From assembly GCA_024998595.1 (NCBI GenBank), contig JACOEK010000001.1, forward strand, positions 620,001 to 684,000: 64,000 bases of DNA, written 5' to 3'. Source of the stretch: Nitrospira sp. (GTDB lineage: Bacteria > Nitrospirota > Nitrospiria > Nitrospirales > Nitrospiraceae). The notes beneath the pieces were generated by a model. The model searched no databases. It had not been told where the DNA came from and saw nothing but the letters and a program-made list of their open reading frames with translations. This document shows, piece after piece, positions 41,630-49,546 of this stretch (its first letter is position 1; every line of letters starts with the position of its first letter). The translations under genes were made by a program, and so were the position numbers.

Positions 41630-42835
41630 ATGCAGCGACTTTATTTTTCGTCGATCCGTATTCTCCTGGCGCTGGCCGGACTCCTGGTGCCGAGCTTTTC
41701 GGATCCGGCAGGGGCCGACACGCAAATTTTCCCCGTGCCGTCGGTCTCCACCAGCAAGAACGACGGAAACGACGCCGGCTTGATTGCGCCGATTCTGATC
41801 TCCGATCCGGACGGCGAATTGAAGTACCTCATGGCGCCGATGTTGATTCAGAATTCGATTGTCGGTAGCCGCGCGGTCTTCAATCTCTTTAAATACGACC
41901 CGGGCGGGCGGCAAATGAAGCTGATTGCTTCGTTGACCGAGAGAATCGAACGCAAGGTGCTGTTTGACTATGTCGACCCCGCGTTCGGTAACGGACAGTA
42001 CTTTCTGAACTTCGGCGGGACCTTCTTCAAAAATGCCACCTCGCGGTTCTTCGGGCTGGGCCAATCGACGGTACAGGCGGATGAATCGAACTACACGGCC
42101 AGAGAAGCGCGTGCCTACTGGCGGCTCGGCCTCTACGCGAACGAAGTGACGCAGGTCTCAGTCGGGCAGCGGGTCCGGCAGGTCCAACTCCAGCGGGGTG
42201 CCACGGACCTTCCTTTTTCGGTCGAGCAATTCCCGACCGTCGACGGCATTCAAGGCGAGTCGATCATCGTCGGGCATCGCGCCTCATTTTATTACGACAC
42301 CCGCGACAGCCTGGTCACGCCTACCGACGGCATGTCTGTCATGGCCTACGCCGAGCTGAATCAAAACGTCAAAAATGGCGACCATCCCGTCTATTCACGG
42401 TACGAAATCGAAGTGAAGAAGTTGTTTCCCAGCGAATCCAAGCGGGCCATCCTGGTCGTCCGGGCCGATCTGCAGGCCACGATTGGCTCTCAAGTGCCGT
42501 TCTTCGAGCAATCGTCGTTGGGCGGACAGAACAATCTGCGTGGATTCGGTATGGATCGCTATATCGACAAACATCTGATCGCCTTCAGTATCGAAGAGCG
42601 GATTCATATCCTGCGCACGAAGCTGGCGGGAGTAACCGCGGATTTTGAGCTGGCTCCGTTTTTGGACACGGGCCAGGTGTTTAACTCATTTAAGGATGTG
42701 AGCTTTCAAGATTACCGGATGACGCCGGGCGTCGGCTTTCGAGCTATTGTGCGCCCGAACGTTGTCGGTCGTCTGGATTATGGATACAGCCGCGAAGGCG
42801 GAGCAATTTTCGCCGGGCTGGATTTCCCCTATTGA
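41630..42835 (+). CDS. Omp85-superfamily outer-membrane barrel without POTRA domains
   Basis: This 401-aa protein has a signal peptide (about 1-30), a short N-terminal stretch, and a C-terminal surface-antigen/BamA-like barrel. The SLGGQNNLRGFGMDRY segment matches the conserved LGG...(V/L)RGF/Y loop of Omp85 proteins, and the final residues GLDFPY end in an aromatic-rich strand. There is no room for POTRA domains, unlike BamA or TamA. It lies 33 nt after mlaC, in the position where an outer-membrane partner for the Mla pathway might be expected. A role as outer-membrane acceptor or donor for MlaC is an inference; secretion or lipase-like PlpD functions are alternatives. Confidence 0.75.
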   Translation: MQRLYFSSIRILLALAGLLVPSFSDPAGADTQIFPVPSVSTSKNDGNDAGLIAPILISDPDGELKYLMAPMLIQNSIVGSRAVFNLFKYDPGGRQMKLIASLTERIERKVLFDYVDPAFGNGQYFLNFGGTFFKNATSRFFGLGQSTVQADESNYTAREARAYWRLGLYANEVTQVSVGQRVRQVQLQRGATDLPFSVEQFPTVDGIQGESIIVGHRASFYYDTRDSLVTPTDGMSVMAYAELNQNVKNGDHPVYSRYEIEVKKLFPSESKRAILVVRADLQATIGSQVPFFEQSSLGGQNNLRGFGMDRYIDKHLIAFSIEERIHILRTKLAGVTADFELAPFLDTGQVFNSFKDVSFQDYRMTPGVGFRAIVRPNVVGRLDYGYSREGGAIFAGLDFPY

Positions 42836-42864
42836 ACGCCTGGGTGAACGGCCGGGTATTACTC

Positions 42865-43863
42865 ATGCGGCAGATCGTCTATTTTCTTTGCGTTATCGGT
42901 ATTCCGTGTGCCTTGCCGCTTCTGGTCAACGCCGAAGGGTTTGGGCCCTTTCCCGTCAGAAACTTCCAAGCCCTGGACCAGCTGGTCCTGGCGATGCCTG
43001 GCGAGCGGGCGGCTGTGCTGCGTAAGGGCGATTTCGATATTCGTCTCGAAGCAGCCAATACCGCCTCGATCGCCCGAGACCAGGAAGAGCAGGCCGATGT
43101 GACCATGAAGTTTGAGACGGTTCGTGCCGCGTTATTCCTGCGGTATGGCCTGACCGATCGGCTGGAAATCGGGGTGGAAGTACCGGGGTATCACCGATAT
43201 CGCGGATTCATGGAGGAGCCAATCCTCGGGGTGGAGCGGGGGACGACCGGGATTTCTCCGGCTCGTAAAGCGCTGCGGGAAACGGCCTACGCCTTTAATG
43301 TTACCAACGGTGGTCGCACCCTGTTTCAGGGTACCAAGGGCGCGACCGGGCTGGGCGATATTTCGTTCTATGGGAAATATCAACTGCTGAAAGAAACCTC
43401 GACGCTTCCGGCCCTGTCGTTTCGCGTGGGGGTCAAAGCTCCGACCGGAGATACGGACCAGGTCTTCGGCAGCGGGCATCCGGATGCGGGCATCGGTCTC
43501 GCGCTGGATAAGACCTTCGCGACCGGGTGGATTGTCTATGCCAACTTAAACGGGGTGTTTCCGACAGGGCAGATCGCCGGGCTCGACCTCCAGCCGGTCA
43601 TAAGCGGGTTGGTGGCTGTGGAATATCTCTGGACGGAGAATTTTTCCATCACGGCGCAGTTCGATTACTACTCGCCGCCGTTTCACGGCACCGGAACGAG
43701 GGTGCTGGACAAGGGTGTGACAGAATCCGTCATCGGCGTCAGTTATCGGATTCTGCCCGGTCTGCTCTGGCAGGTGTACGGGATCGAAAATTTGGATTTC
43801 ATTACCGGGAGTGCGGCCGATTTTACTCTTTCAACGGTCTTCACCTACCGGTTCCGCTCGTAA
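42865..43863 (+). CDS. Predicted outer-membrane beta-barrel protein (DUF3187-like)
   Basis: The 332-aa product has a signal peptide (MRQIVYFLCVIGIPCALPLLVNAE) and a GFGPFPVRNFQALDQL segment at the mature N-terminus that resembles DUF3187 proteins, followed by alternating amphipathic strands such as ALFLRYGLTDRLEIGVEVPGYHRYRGF and LSFRVGVKAPTGDTDQVFGSGHPDAGIGLALDKTF, ending in FTYRFRS, a typical barrel terminus. The track start at TTG 42832 overlaps the previous stop; ATG 42865 gives a standard signal peptide, but neither has a strong ribosome site. It is the last gene of the Mla unit. Function unknown; the context suggests an envelope lipid or transport role. Confidence 0.6.
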   Translation: MRQIVYFLCVIGIPCALPLLVNAEGFGPFPVRNFQALDQLVLAMPGERAAVLRKGDFDIRLEAANTASIARDQEEQADVTMKFETVRAALFLRYGLTDRLEIGVEVPGYHRYRGFMEEPILGVERGTTGISPARKALRETAYAFNVTNGGRTLFQGTKGATGLGDISFYGKYQLLKETSTLPALSFRVGVKAPTGDTDQVFGSGHPDAGIGLALDKTFATGWIVYANLNGVFPTGQIAGLDLQPVISGLVAVEYLWTENFSITAQFDYYSPPFHGTGTRVLDKGVTESVIGVSYRILPGLLWQVYGIENLDFITGSAADFTLSTVFTYRFRS

Positions 43864-43900
43864 AGTCGTGACCCGACGGCGGCGGAGGGAAAGCAGAATC

Positions 43901-43929
43901 TTGACACAGGCGTTTCCATATGTGAGGAT
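43901..43929 (+). promoter_or_regulatory. Putative promoter of dxs
   Basis: A perfect TTGACA is followed after 17 nt by GAGGAT, a weak -10 match. It lies about 115 nt before dxs, in the 182-nt gap after the Mla unit. Confidence 0.35.
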
Positions 43930-44045
43930 GAGGCGATTTGTACGAACTTCTTTCGCTGCTTCGCCACGACCTTCTCAATACGATTGTTTTCCACGGATAT
44001 GAATATCTGCGTCCAATTGTCATCCTTTGACAAGGAGATTGTGCA

Positions 44046-45989
44046 ATGTCTCTGTTGAAAAATATCCACAGTCCCGCTGATTTGAAGCGCCTGTCCCCTG
44101 AACAGTTTCCGGAACTATGCCAGGAGATTCGTGAGCAAATCCTCGGGGTGGTTTCGAATGTCGGGGGGCATCTGGCCTCCAATCTGGGTGTCGTGGAGTT
44201 GACGGTCGCACTGCAATATCTCCTGGAGACGCCAAAGGATAAAATCGTCTGGGATACGAGCAATCAAGCCTATACCCACAAGCTCCTCACGGGACGCCGG
44301 GAACAGTTCCATACGTTGCGGCAATACGGCGGGTTGAGCGGCTTCTGCAAGCGTGAAGAGAGTGTCTATGACACCTTCAATGCCGGCCATGCCGGCACCG
44401 GCGTCTCGGCCGCCTTCGGCATGGTGGAAGCACGCGAGCAGCGGGGCGAAAAACACAAGGTCGTCTGCGTCGTCGGCGACGGGGCCATGACGGCGGGAAT
44501 GACTCTTGAGGGTTTGCACCACGCCGGCGGGACGAATAAGGACTTTATCGTTGTCCTGAACGACAATCAAATGTCGATTTCCCGAAACGTTGGAGCCATT
44601 TCCGCCTACCTGAACCGGACTTTCACCGGCGAGTTCTATGCCCGGATGCGTGAAGAAACCGGCCAGCTGCTCAGAAAGATTCCCCACATCGGCTTGGAAG
44701 TTCAGAAAATAGCCCGGCGGGCTGAAGAATTGGCCAAGGGCGCGATTCTTCCCGGTCTGTTGTTCGAGGAATTAGGCTTCCAGTATGCCGGGCCGATCGA
44801 CGGACATAACTTTGAACACCTCCTTCCGACATTGGAAAACGTGCTGAAAATGAAAGGCCCGGTCCTGCTGCACGTGATCACGAAAAAAGGCTTGGGGTAT
44901 CAGGCTGCCATGGACAACCCCGTCTGGTTCCATGCCTGCCCTCCGTTCGTGCGCGAAACGGGCGTGCCGGCGAAAAAGGCCGTACGTCCCAGTTACACCA
45001 GCATGGCGGTCGATGCCTTGATCAAAGTGGCGCGTCAAGACAAGCGGGTGGTGGCGATCACTGCCGCGATGTGTGAAGGCACCGGTCTGAATGCGTTTGA
45101 AAAAGAGTTCCCCGATCGGATCTATGACGTCGGCATCGCCGAGCAACATGCCGTCACCTTCGCCGCCGGTATGGCTGCGCAGGGCATGAAGCCGGTGGTG
45201 GCCCTGTATTCCACTTTCTTGCAACGAGCCTATGACCAGGTCGTGCACGATGTGGCTACCCAGAACTTGCCGGTCACCTTCTGCATCGATCGAGGCGGTC
45301 TCGTAGCCGAAGACGGCACGACCCACCATGGCGCATTCGATTTCGCGTTCCTGCGGCATGTGCCGAACATGGTGGTGGCCGCGCCGAAGGATGAGAACGA
45401 GCTGCAGCACATGATGAAGACCTGCGTCAGCTACGATGGTCCCGCCTCGGTGCGATATGCCCGTGGTGTGAGCCTCGGTGTCCCGATGGATCCCGAACCG
45501 ACGGCATTGCCGATTGGTAAGGGCGAGTTGTTGCGAGAAGGAACGGATGTGGCGATCGTGGCGATTGGCGTGACAGTTTGGCCGGCTATGAAGGCCGCCG
45601 AACGGTTGGCGCAGGAAGGTATTTCCGCCGCCGTGGTGAACGCTCGCTTCGCGAAGCCGCTGGATACCGAACTCATCCTCAAGACCGCGAAGAACGTCCG
45701 TTGCTTGGTAACGGTGGAAGAAGGCTGCAAAATGGGCGGATTCGGTTCCGCAGTCCTGGAAACGCTGTCCGACGCCGGACTCATGTTGCGAACCAAGGTG
45801 CTGGGATTGCCGGATTGGTACATCGAGCAAGGCCCGCAGGACCTGTTGCGCGAACGGTACGGCCTGACAGCGGACGGTATCTATAACAGCGTCAAAAATA
45901 TTTTTGGCGCCGGTGTGGTCGCAGACGATGCCGCGCGCGTGGCCTCGCTCGTCGGCAGCTTGCCGCATGGCGATGAGCAGGGCAGCTAA
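44046..45989 (+). CDS. dxs: 1-deoxy-D-xylulose-5-phosphate synthase
   Basis: Dxs starts the MEP pathway by joining pyruvate and glyceraldehyde-3-phosphate with thiamine diphosphate. The 647-aa product has the ThDP motif GDGAMTAGMTLEGLHHAGG... LNDNQ, the transketolase pyrimidine domain (VGIAEQHAVTFAAGMAAQGMKPVVALYSTFLQRAYDQVVHD, IDRGGLVAEDGTTHHGAFD) and the C-terminal domain (VTVEEGCKMGGFGSAV). In the segment that is usually GHQAYPHK the sequence reads SNQAYTHK, so the motif His is Asn73; GH at residues 114-115 is kept. The ATG at 44046 has AAGGAG 7 nt upstream. It lies 50 nt before ispG, so the two form an isoprenoid pair. Confidence 0.9.
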   Translation: MSLLKNIHSPADLKRLSPEQFPELCQEIREQILGVVSNVGGHLASNLGVVELTVALQYLLETPKDKIVWDTSNQAYTHKLLTGRREQFHTLRQYGGLSGFCKREESVYDTFNAGHAGTGVSAAFGMVEAREQRGEKHKVVCVVGDGAMTAGMTLEGLHHAGGTNKDFIVVLNDNQMSISRNVGAISAYLNRTFTGEFYARMREETGQLLRKIPHIGLEVQKIARRAEELAKGAILPGLLFEELGFQYAGPIDGHNFEHLLPTLENVLKMKGPVLLHVITKKGLGYQAAMDNPVWFHACPPFVRETGVPAKKAVRPSYTSMAVDALIKVARQDKRVVAITAAMCEGTGLNAFEKEFPDRIYDVGIAEQHAVTFAAGMAAQGMKPVVALYSTFLQRAYDQVVHDVATQNLPVTFCIDRGGLVAEDGTTHHGAFDFAFLRHVPNMVVAAPKDENELQHMMKTCVSYDGPASVRYARGVSLGVPMDPEPTALPIGKGELLREGTDVAIVAIGVTVWPAMKAAERLAQEGISAAVVNARFAKPLDTELILKTAKNVRCLVTVEEGCKMGGFGSAVLETLSDAGLMLRTKVLGLPDWYIEQGPQDLLRERYGLTADGIYNSVKNIFGAGVVADDAARVASLVGSLPHGDEQGS

Positions 45990-46039
45990 CGCCGGTCACC
46001 GAAGCAGACTGAAGATCAACACGACAGACTGACACGCTG

Positions 46040-47236
46040 ATGCATATCACCAGGAAAAAAACACGGCAGATACAGGCAGGCAAGGTCAAGATCGGCGGAG
46101 ATGCACCGATTTCTGTCCAGTCGATGTGCTCCACCGACACGCGCGACGTGAAGGCGACTGTGGAGCAGATTCGGCAGTTGGAAACCGCCGGCTGCGAGCT
46201 CATTCGTGTCGCCGTTCCGGACGAAGCGGCGGCGGACGCGTTGCCGAAGATCAAGGCGGCGATGACGGTGCCGTTGATTGCCGACATCCACTTCGACCAT
46301 CGCCTGGCGCTCAAAGCGGCCGAGGTCGTCGATTGCGTGCGTATCAACCCCGGTAACATCGGGGCCTGGTGGAAGGTGCAGGAGGTGATCAAGGCCGTCA
46401 ACGAGCGGGGCATTCCCCTGCGCGTGGGCGTGAACGGCGGCTCGCTTGAACGGCCCCTGCTCGATAAGTATGGCTGGCCTTCTCCCGAAGCGCTCTCCGA
46501 GTCGGCCTTAAACGCCGTGCATGCGCTTGAAGACGAAGGCTTCACCAACATGAAGGTGTCGCTCAAGGCTTCTGACGTGCATCACGCGATCGATGCCTAC
46601 TATCTGTTCTCCACTCAGTCCAATTACCCGTTGCATATCGGCATTACCGAAGCCGGCACCGCTATGACCGGCGCGGTCAAATCCGCGATCGGCCTTGGCT
46701 GGCTGCTCTCGCAAGGCATCGGTGACACGCTGCGCGTCTCACTCGCCGCCGATCCTGTGGAAGAAGTAAAAGTCGGGTTCGAGATTCTGAAGTCGCTGGA
46801 ATTGCGTCATCGCGGCATCAACGTGATTGCCTGTCCGACCTGCGGTCGAGTTGAAATCGATGTGGTACGTCTGGCCAATGAGTTGGAAAAGAAATTGGGC
46901 CATATCAAGACCCCGTTGAATGTGTCAGTTCTCGGTTGCGTCGTGAACGGCATTGGCGAAGGCAAGGAAGCCGATATCGGCATTGCCGGCGGCGAGGGCA
47001 AAGGCATTCTCTTCAAGAAGGGGAAGCTGATGCGCAAGGTGCCCATGGACGAACTCATGGATACGCTCATCCACGAAGTCGAGCTGCTGGCCAAGGAAAA
47101 AGAAGCTGAAGCGGCAGGCGTGACGCACAATGGGTCGGACGAGCAAGCAGAGGCAGGTTGGGAACTAATGGGTCATGCGCCGGATGAGCAGTCCACCATC
47201 GTCCGCGACATTCCGGTGCTCCCGAGCAAGCCCTAA
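46040..47236 (+). CDS. ispG: 4-hydroxy-3-methylbut-2-en-1-yl diphosphate synthase (flavodoxin/ferredoxin)
   Basis: IspG/GcpE converts MEcPP to HMBPP, the substrate of IspH, using a [4Fe-4S] cluster. The 398-aa product has the N-terminal TRKKTRQIQAGKVKIGGDAPISVQSMCSTDTRD, the TIM-barrel segment LIADIHFDHRLALKAAEVVDCVRINPGNIG, and the cluster cysteines in IACPTCGR and VLGCVVNGIGEGKEADIGIAGG. Its C-terminus has a roughly 40-residue acidic tail beyond the usual end. It follows dxs by 50 nt. It does not contain the extra insert of plant enzymes. Confidence 0.94.
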   Translation: MHITRKKTRQIQAGKVKIGGDAPISVQSMCSTDTRDVKATVEQIRQLETAGCELIRVAVPDEAAADALPKIKAAMTVPLIADIHFDHRLALKAAEVVDCVRINPGNIGAWWKVQEVIKAVNERGIPLRVGVNGGSLERPLLDKYGWPSPEALSESALNAVHALEDEGFTNMKVSLKASDVHHAIDAYYLFSTQSNYPLHIGITEAGTAMTGAVKSAIGLGWLLSQGIGDTLRVSLAADPVEEVKVGFEILKSLELRHRGINVIACPTCGRVEIDVVRLANELEKKLGHIKTPLNVSVLGCVVNGIGEGKEADIGIAGGEGKGILFKKGKLMRKVPMDELMDTLIHEVELLAKEKEAEAAGVTHNGSDEQAEAGWELMGHAPDEQSTIVRDIPVLPSKP

Positions 47237-47300
47237 TCAGCCAGCACGAGATGATCGGCTGTTTTGTTCGAAGATTCCTCTGTTTATCCGCTCTTCGCGG

Positions 47301-47330
47301 TTGAGTTCCTGAAGCTCCCCCTTCTATAAT
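47301..47330 (+). promoter_or_regulatory. Promoter of tRNA-Cys
   Basis: TTGAGT-18 nt-TATAAT ends 9 nt before the tRNA 5' end. The -10 box is a perfect match, and the position places the transcription start just before the tRNA. Confidence 0.65.
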
Positions 47331-47339
47331 CCGATCCGT

Positions 47340-47415
47340 GGCGCCGTACCCAAGTGGCTAAGGGAGCAGTCTGCAAAACTGCGATGCGGCGGTTCGAACC
47401 CGCCCGGCGCCTCCA
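47340..47415 (+). tRNA. tRNA-Cys (anticodon GCA)
   Basis: The sequence folds into a full cloverleaf: acceptor stem GGCGCCG/CGGCGCC, anticodon arm GCAGT-CTGCAAA-ACTGC with anticodon GCA at 47373-47375, T-arm GGCGG-TTCGAAC-CCGCC, discriminator U and an encoded CCA end. The U73 discriminator and GCA anticodon identify it as tRNA-Cys. A decayed integrase lies directly downstream on the opposite strand, so the 3' half is probably an attachment site. Confidence 0.95.
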
Positions 47416-47669
47416 ACCATTCCTATAGAAATCTCAGAGGGTTCGGTGATTCTGACCGGCCCCTGTTCCAACCGCTGATTTTCCTTACTCCCGGTTTTAC
47501 CCCCGGTTCCAGTCGTACTTTTCGTTGCAATCGCTCCTAAACTCGCTCGATTCACTGCTGTGCGTAAATGAGCCGGGGAGAGATGGGCGTATCGCATCGT
47601 CATGGTGATCGTGGAATGCCCTATCAGTTCCTGCACCGTCAAGCACCACGAGACCCCTGAATCAAGCGC
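47358..47669 (-). pseudogene. C-terminal remnant of a tyrosine-recombinase (phage-type integrase)
   Basis: The open frame contains LDSGVSWCLTVQELIGHSTITMTMRYAHLSPAHL, the C-terminal catalytic core of tyrosine recombinases: the GHS box and the nucleophilic Tyr in MRYAHLSP. Upstream on the minus strand an in-frame TGA (47672-47670) precedes it, and the N-terminal and arm-binding domains and the first catalytic Arg box are missing. The frame runs toward, and its stop falls inside, the tRNA-Cys gene. This is the layout left by an element that integrated at the tRNA 3' end. The gene is too truncated to be active. Confidence 0.8.
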
Positions 47670-47983
47670 TCACACATCGAGGGATGCAGTACGGGGGGCC
47701 TGAACCGTCTGCTTTGATTTTGAATTGAATTCGGTCCACATCGAGAAATGGAGAATTCCGCGTCTCATGCTGGCGAGCTAGCTTGGCTCTTGATATTGAT
47801 GCCCGGCACGCAACTGGCTTGTCGAGCAAAGGTTCAGCCGTGCGACGTTCTGCATGCTAATACCTAGGAGATTGTGTGGTATAACTGGACGCGAAAAATC
47901 GTAGAAATTTCTTCATCGCAGTCCACATAGCGGCCGATTTGTGACGAGTCATGGCGCAATCCAAACAACGCTAAGCTTGAATT
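47670..47983. other. Degraded intergenic stretch at the island border
   Basis: About 310 nt without a recognisable gene lie between the integrase remnant and the MBOAT gene. It probably holds decayed integrase or island sequence. The only feature seen is an extended -10 element near 47877. Confidence 0.5.
47877..47885 (+). promoter_or_regulatory. Extended -10 promoter candidate for the MBOAT gene
   Basis: TGGTATAAC matches the TGnTATAAT extended -10 consensus, about 100 nt upstream of the acyltransferase start; no good -35 box was seen. Confidence 0.3.
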
Positions 47984-49540
47984 ATGCCTCTACACTCCAT
48001 CGGTTTCATTGCCCTCTTTCTCCCGCTCTCTGTTCTTCTCTATTTCGTCCTTGGTAAGACAGGACACGGTCGCGTAGCACTTGCCTGGCTTATCGGGACG
48101 TCACTGTGGTTTGCTGGTTGGCGTGCGTTTTTTGACGCGGAACTGCTTCTCTTTTCGATCGTGGCGAACTTCCTGTTTGGACTCACCATCCATCGATGCT
48201 CGCAGAAGCATGGAATTATACGCACAGTGCTCCTGACCGGGGGCGTGTTCATGAATCTCGGGGCGCTTGCTTACTTTAAGTATTCAACATTTATCCTGGA
48301 GAATCTTAATCTCGCCGGCGATACGGTTTCCTCATTTGTCGCGAGTTCGCTCCCGCTTGGCATTTCATTCCTGACATTTCAACAAATTGCCTATCTGGTC
48401 GATGTTTCACGAGGCCGGGTCACCACGTTTCGGTTTCTGGAATATTGTGTCTTCTGCAGTTTCTTTCCAAAACTGCTGGCTGGCCCCATCACTCGGTATG
48501 AAGAATTTGCACCCCAGATCGTGAAGGCGATGCACTCCCTCTCAACATTGGCCTTCGCCGAAGGGGTCACTCTATTCGCGATCGGGCTAACCAAGAAAGT
48601 GCTGCTGGCAGACACCCTGGCTGGCTATGCCAACCCCATCTTCGCTGCAGACTCATCTGGCCGACAATTGGGTATGGTGGAAGCTTGGGGTGGGATCTTC
48701 GCTTATTCGTTCCAATTGTATTTCGATTTTTCAGGCTACACGGACATGGCACTGGGCGTAGCCCGACTATTCGGGTTCACGCTCCCGCAGAATTTCAACT
48801 CACCCTACAAGGCCACCAATATTATCGATTTTTGGCAGCGCTGGCACATGACTCTTTCCCGCTTCCTTCGCGACTACCTGTATATTCCTTTGGGCGGCAA
48901 TCGGAAGGGCGTCTTTCGGCAACAGGTGCACATCTTCATTACGATGATGCTCTGTGGGCTCTGGCATGGAGCCAATTGGACTTTTGTAATCTGGGGCGCG
49001 CTTCATGGTCTGTATCTGTTGATCAACCATGGATGGCGAAGACTCGGGATGCATTGTTCCCCCATGATGGGATGGATGGTGACATTTCTCTCCACCGCCA
49101 TGGCCTGGGTCTGGTTTCGGGCAGAAAGTATTCCAGCAGCCACACGGATAACAGCATCCCTACTCGGTATCAACGGGTTCTGGGCACAGGGGTTCCGAGA
49201 TACCCTTCATCACCTTGAGAAGCCTGCGGCACAATTCCATTCGGTTGCGCAGTTTTTCAGCCTTGATGACATGCGGATTGCCTTCTCTTTCGATCGATGG
49301 ACGGTGTATCCGGTCAACGTGCTCTTTTCAGAACCTGTTTTGCATACCTTCTGGTTGGCCGTGTCAGGGATTGTCGCATTAAGGCTCCCCAATACTCGGG
49401 AATGGATGACCACCGAGCATCAAAGCCTGGAGGCTTCCCTGACAATGAGGAGAGCCGTCTTAATCGGTGCCCTGCTGTTTATGGTGTTACTCGCATCGAT
49501 GACCTCGCACCCTGGTGGATTTATTTACGAAAACTTCTAA
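47984..49540 (+). CDS. MBOAT-family membrane O-acyltransferase
   Basis: This 518-aa polytopic protein matches the AlgI/DltB-like MBOAT family, which transfers acyl groups, usually acetyl, to extracellular polysaccharides. The family core is visible as SFPLGISFLTFQQIAYLVDVSRG (here SSLPLGISFLTFQQI), FPKLLAGPITRYEEF, NFNSPYKATNIIDFWQRWHMTLSRFLRDYLYIPLGGNRKG and the catalytic His in LWHGANWTFVIWGALHGLYL. The ATG is at 47984. The next gene, 6 nt later, encodes an SGNH-like partner. The pair probably acetylates a surface polysaccharide, perhaps the one made by the cluster at 57.5-64 kb. Confidence 0.9.
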   Translation: MPLHSIGFIALFLPLSVLLYFVLGKTGHGRVALAWLIGTSLWFAGWRAFFDAELLLFSIVANFLFGLTIHRCSQKHGIIRTVLLTGGVFMNLGALAYFKYSTFILENLNLAGDTVSSFVASSLPLGISFLTFQQIAYLVDVSRGRVTTFRFLEYCVFCSFFPKLLAGPITRYEEFAPQIVKAMHSLSTLAFAEGVTLFAIGLTKKVLLADTLAGYANPIFAADSSGRQLGMVEAWGGIFAYSFQLYFDFSGYTDMALGVARLFGFTLPQNFNSPYKATNIIDFWQRWHMTLSRFLRDYLYIPLGGNRKGVFRQQVHIFITMMLCGLWHGANWTFVIWGALHGLYLLINHGWRRLGMHCSPMMGWMVTFLSTAMAWVWFRAESIPAATRITASLLGINGFWAQGFRDTLHHLEKPAAQFHSVAQFFSLDDMRIAFSFDRWTVYPVNVLFSEPVLHTFWLAVSGIVALRLPNTREWMTTEHQSLEASLTMRRAVLIGALLFMVLLASMTSHPGGFIYENF

Positions 49541-49546
49541 CATGCC

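Noticed and set aside
44772-45968. 398-aa minus-strand ORF opposite dxs
   Set aside because: His- and Arg-rich mirror of dxs codons with no domain; dxs is strongly supported.
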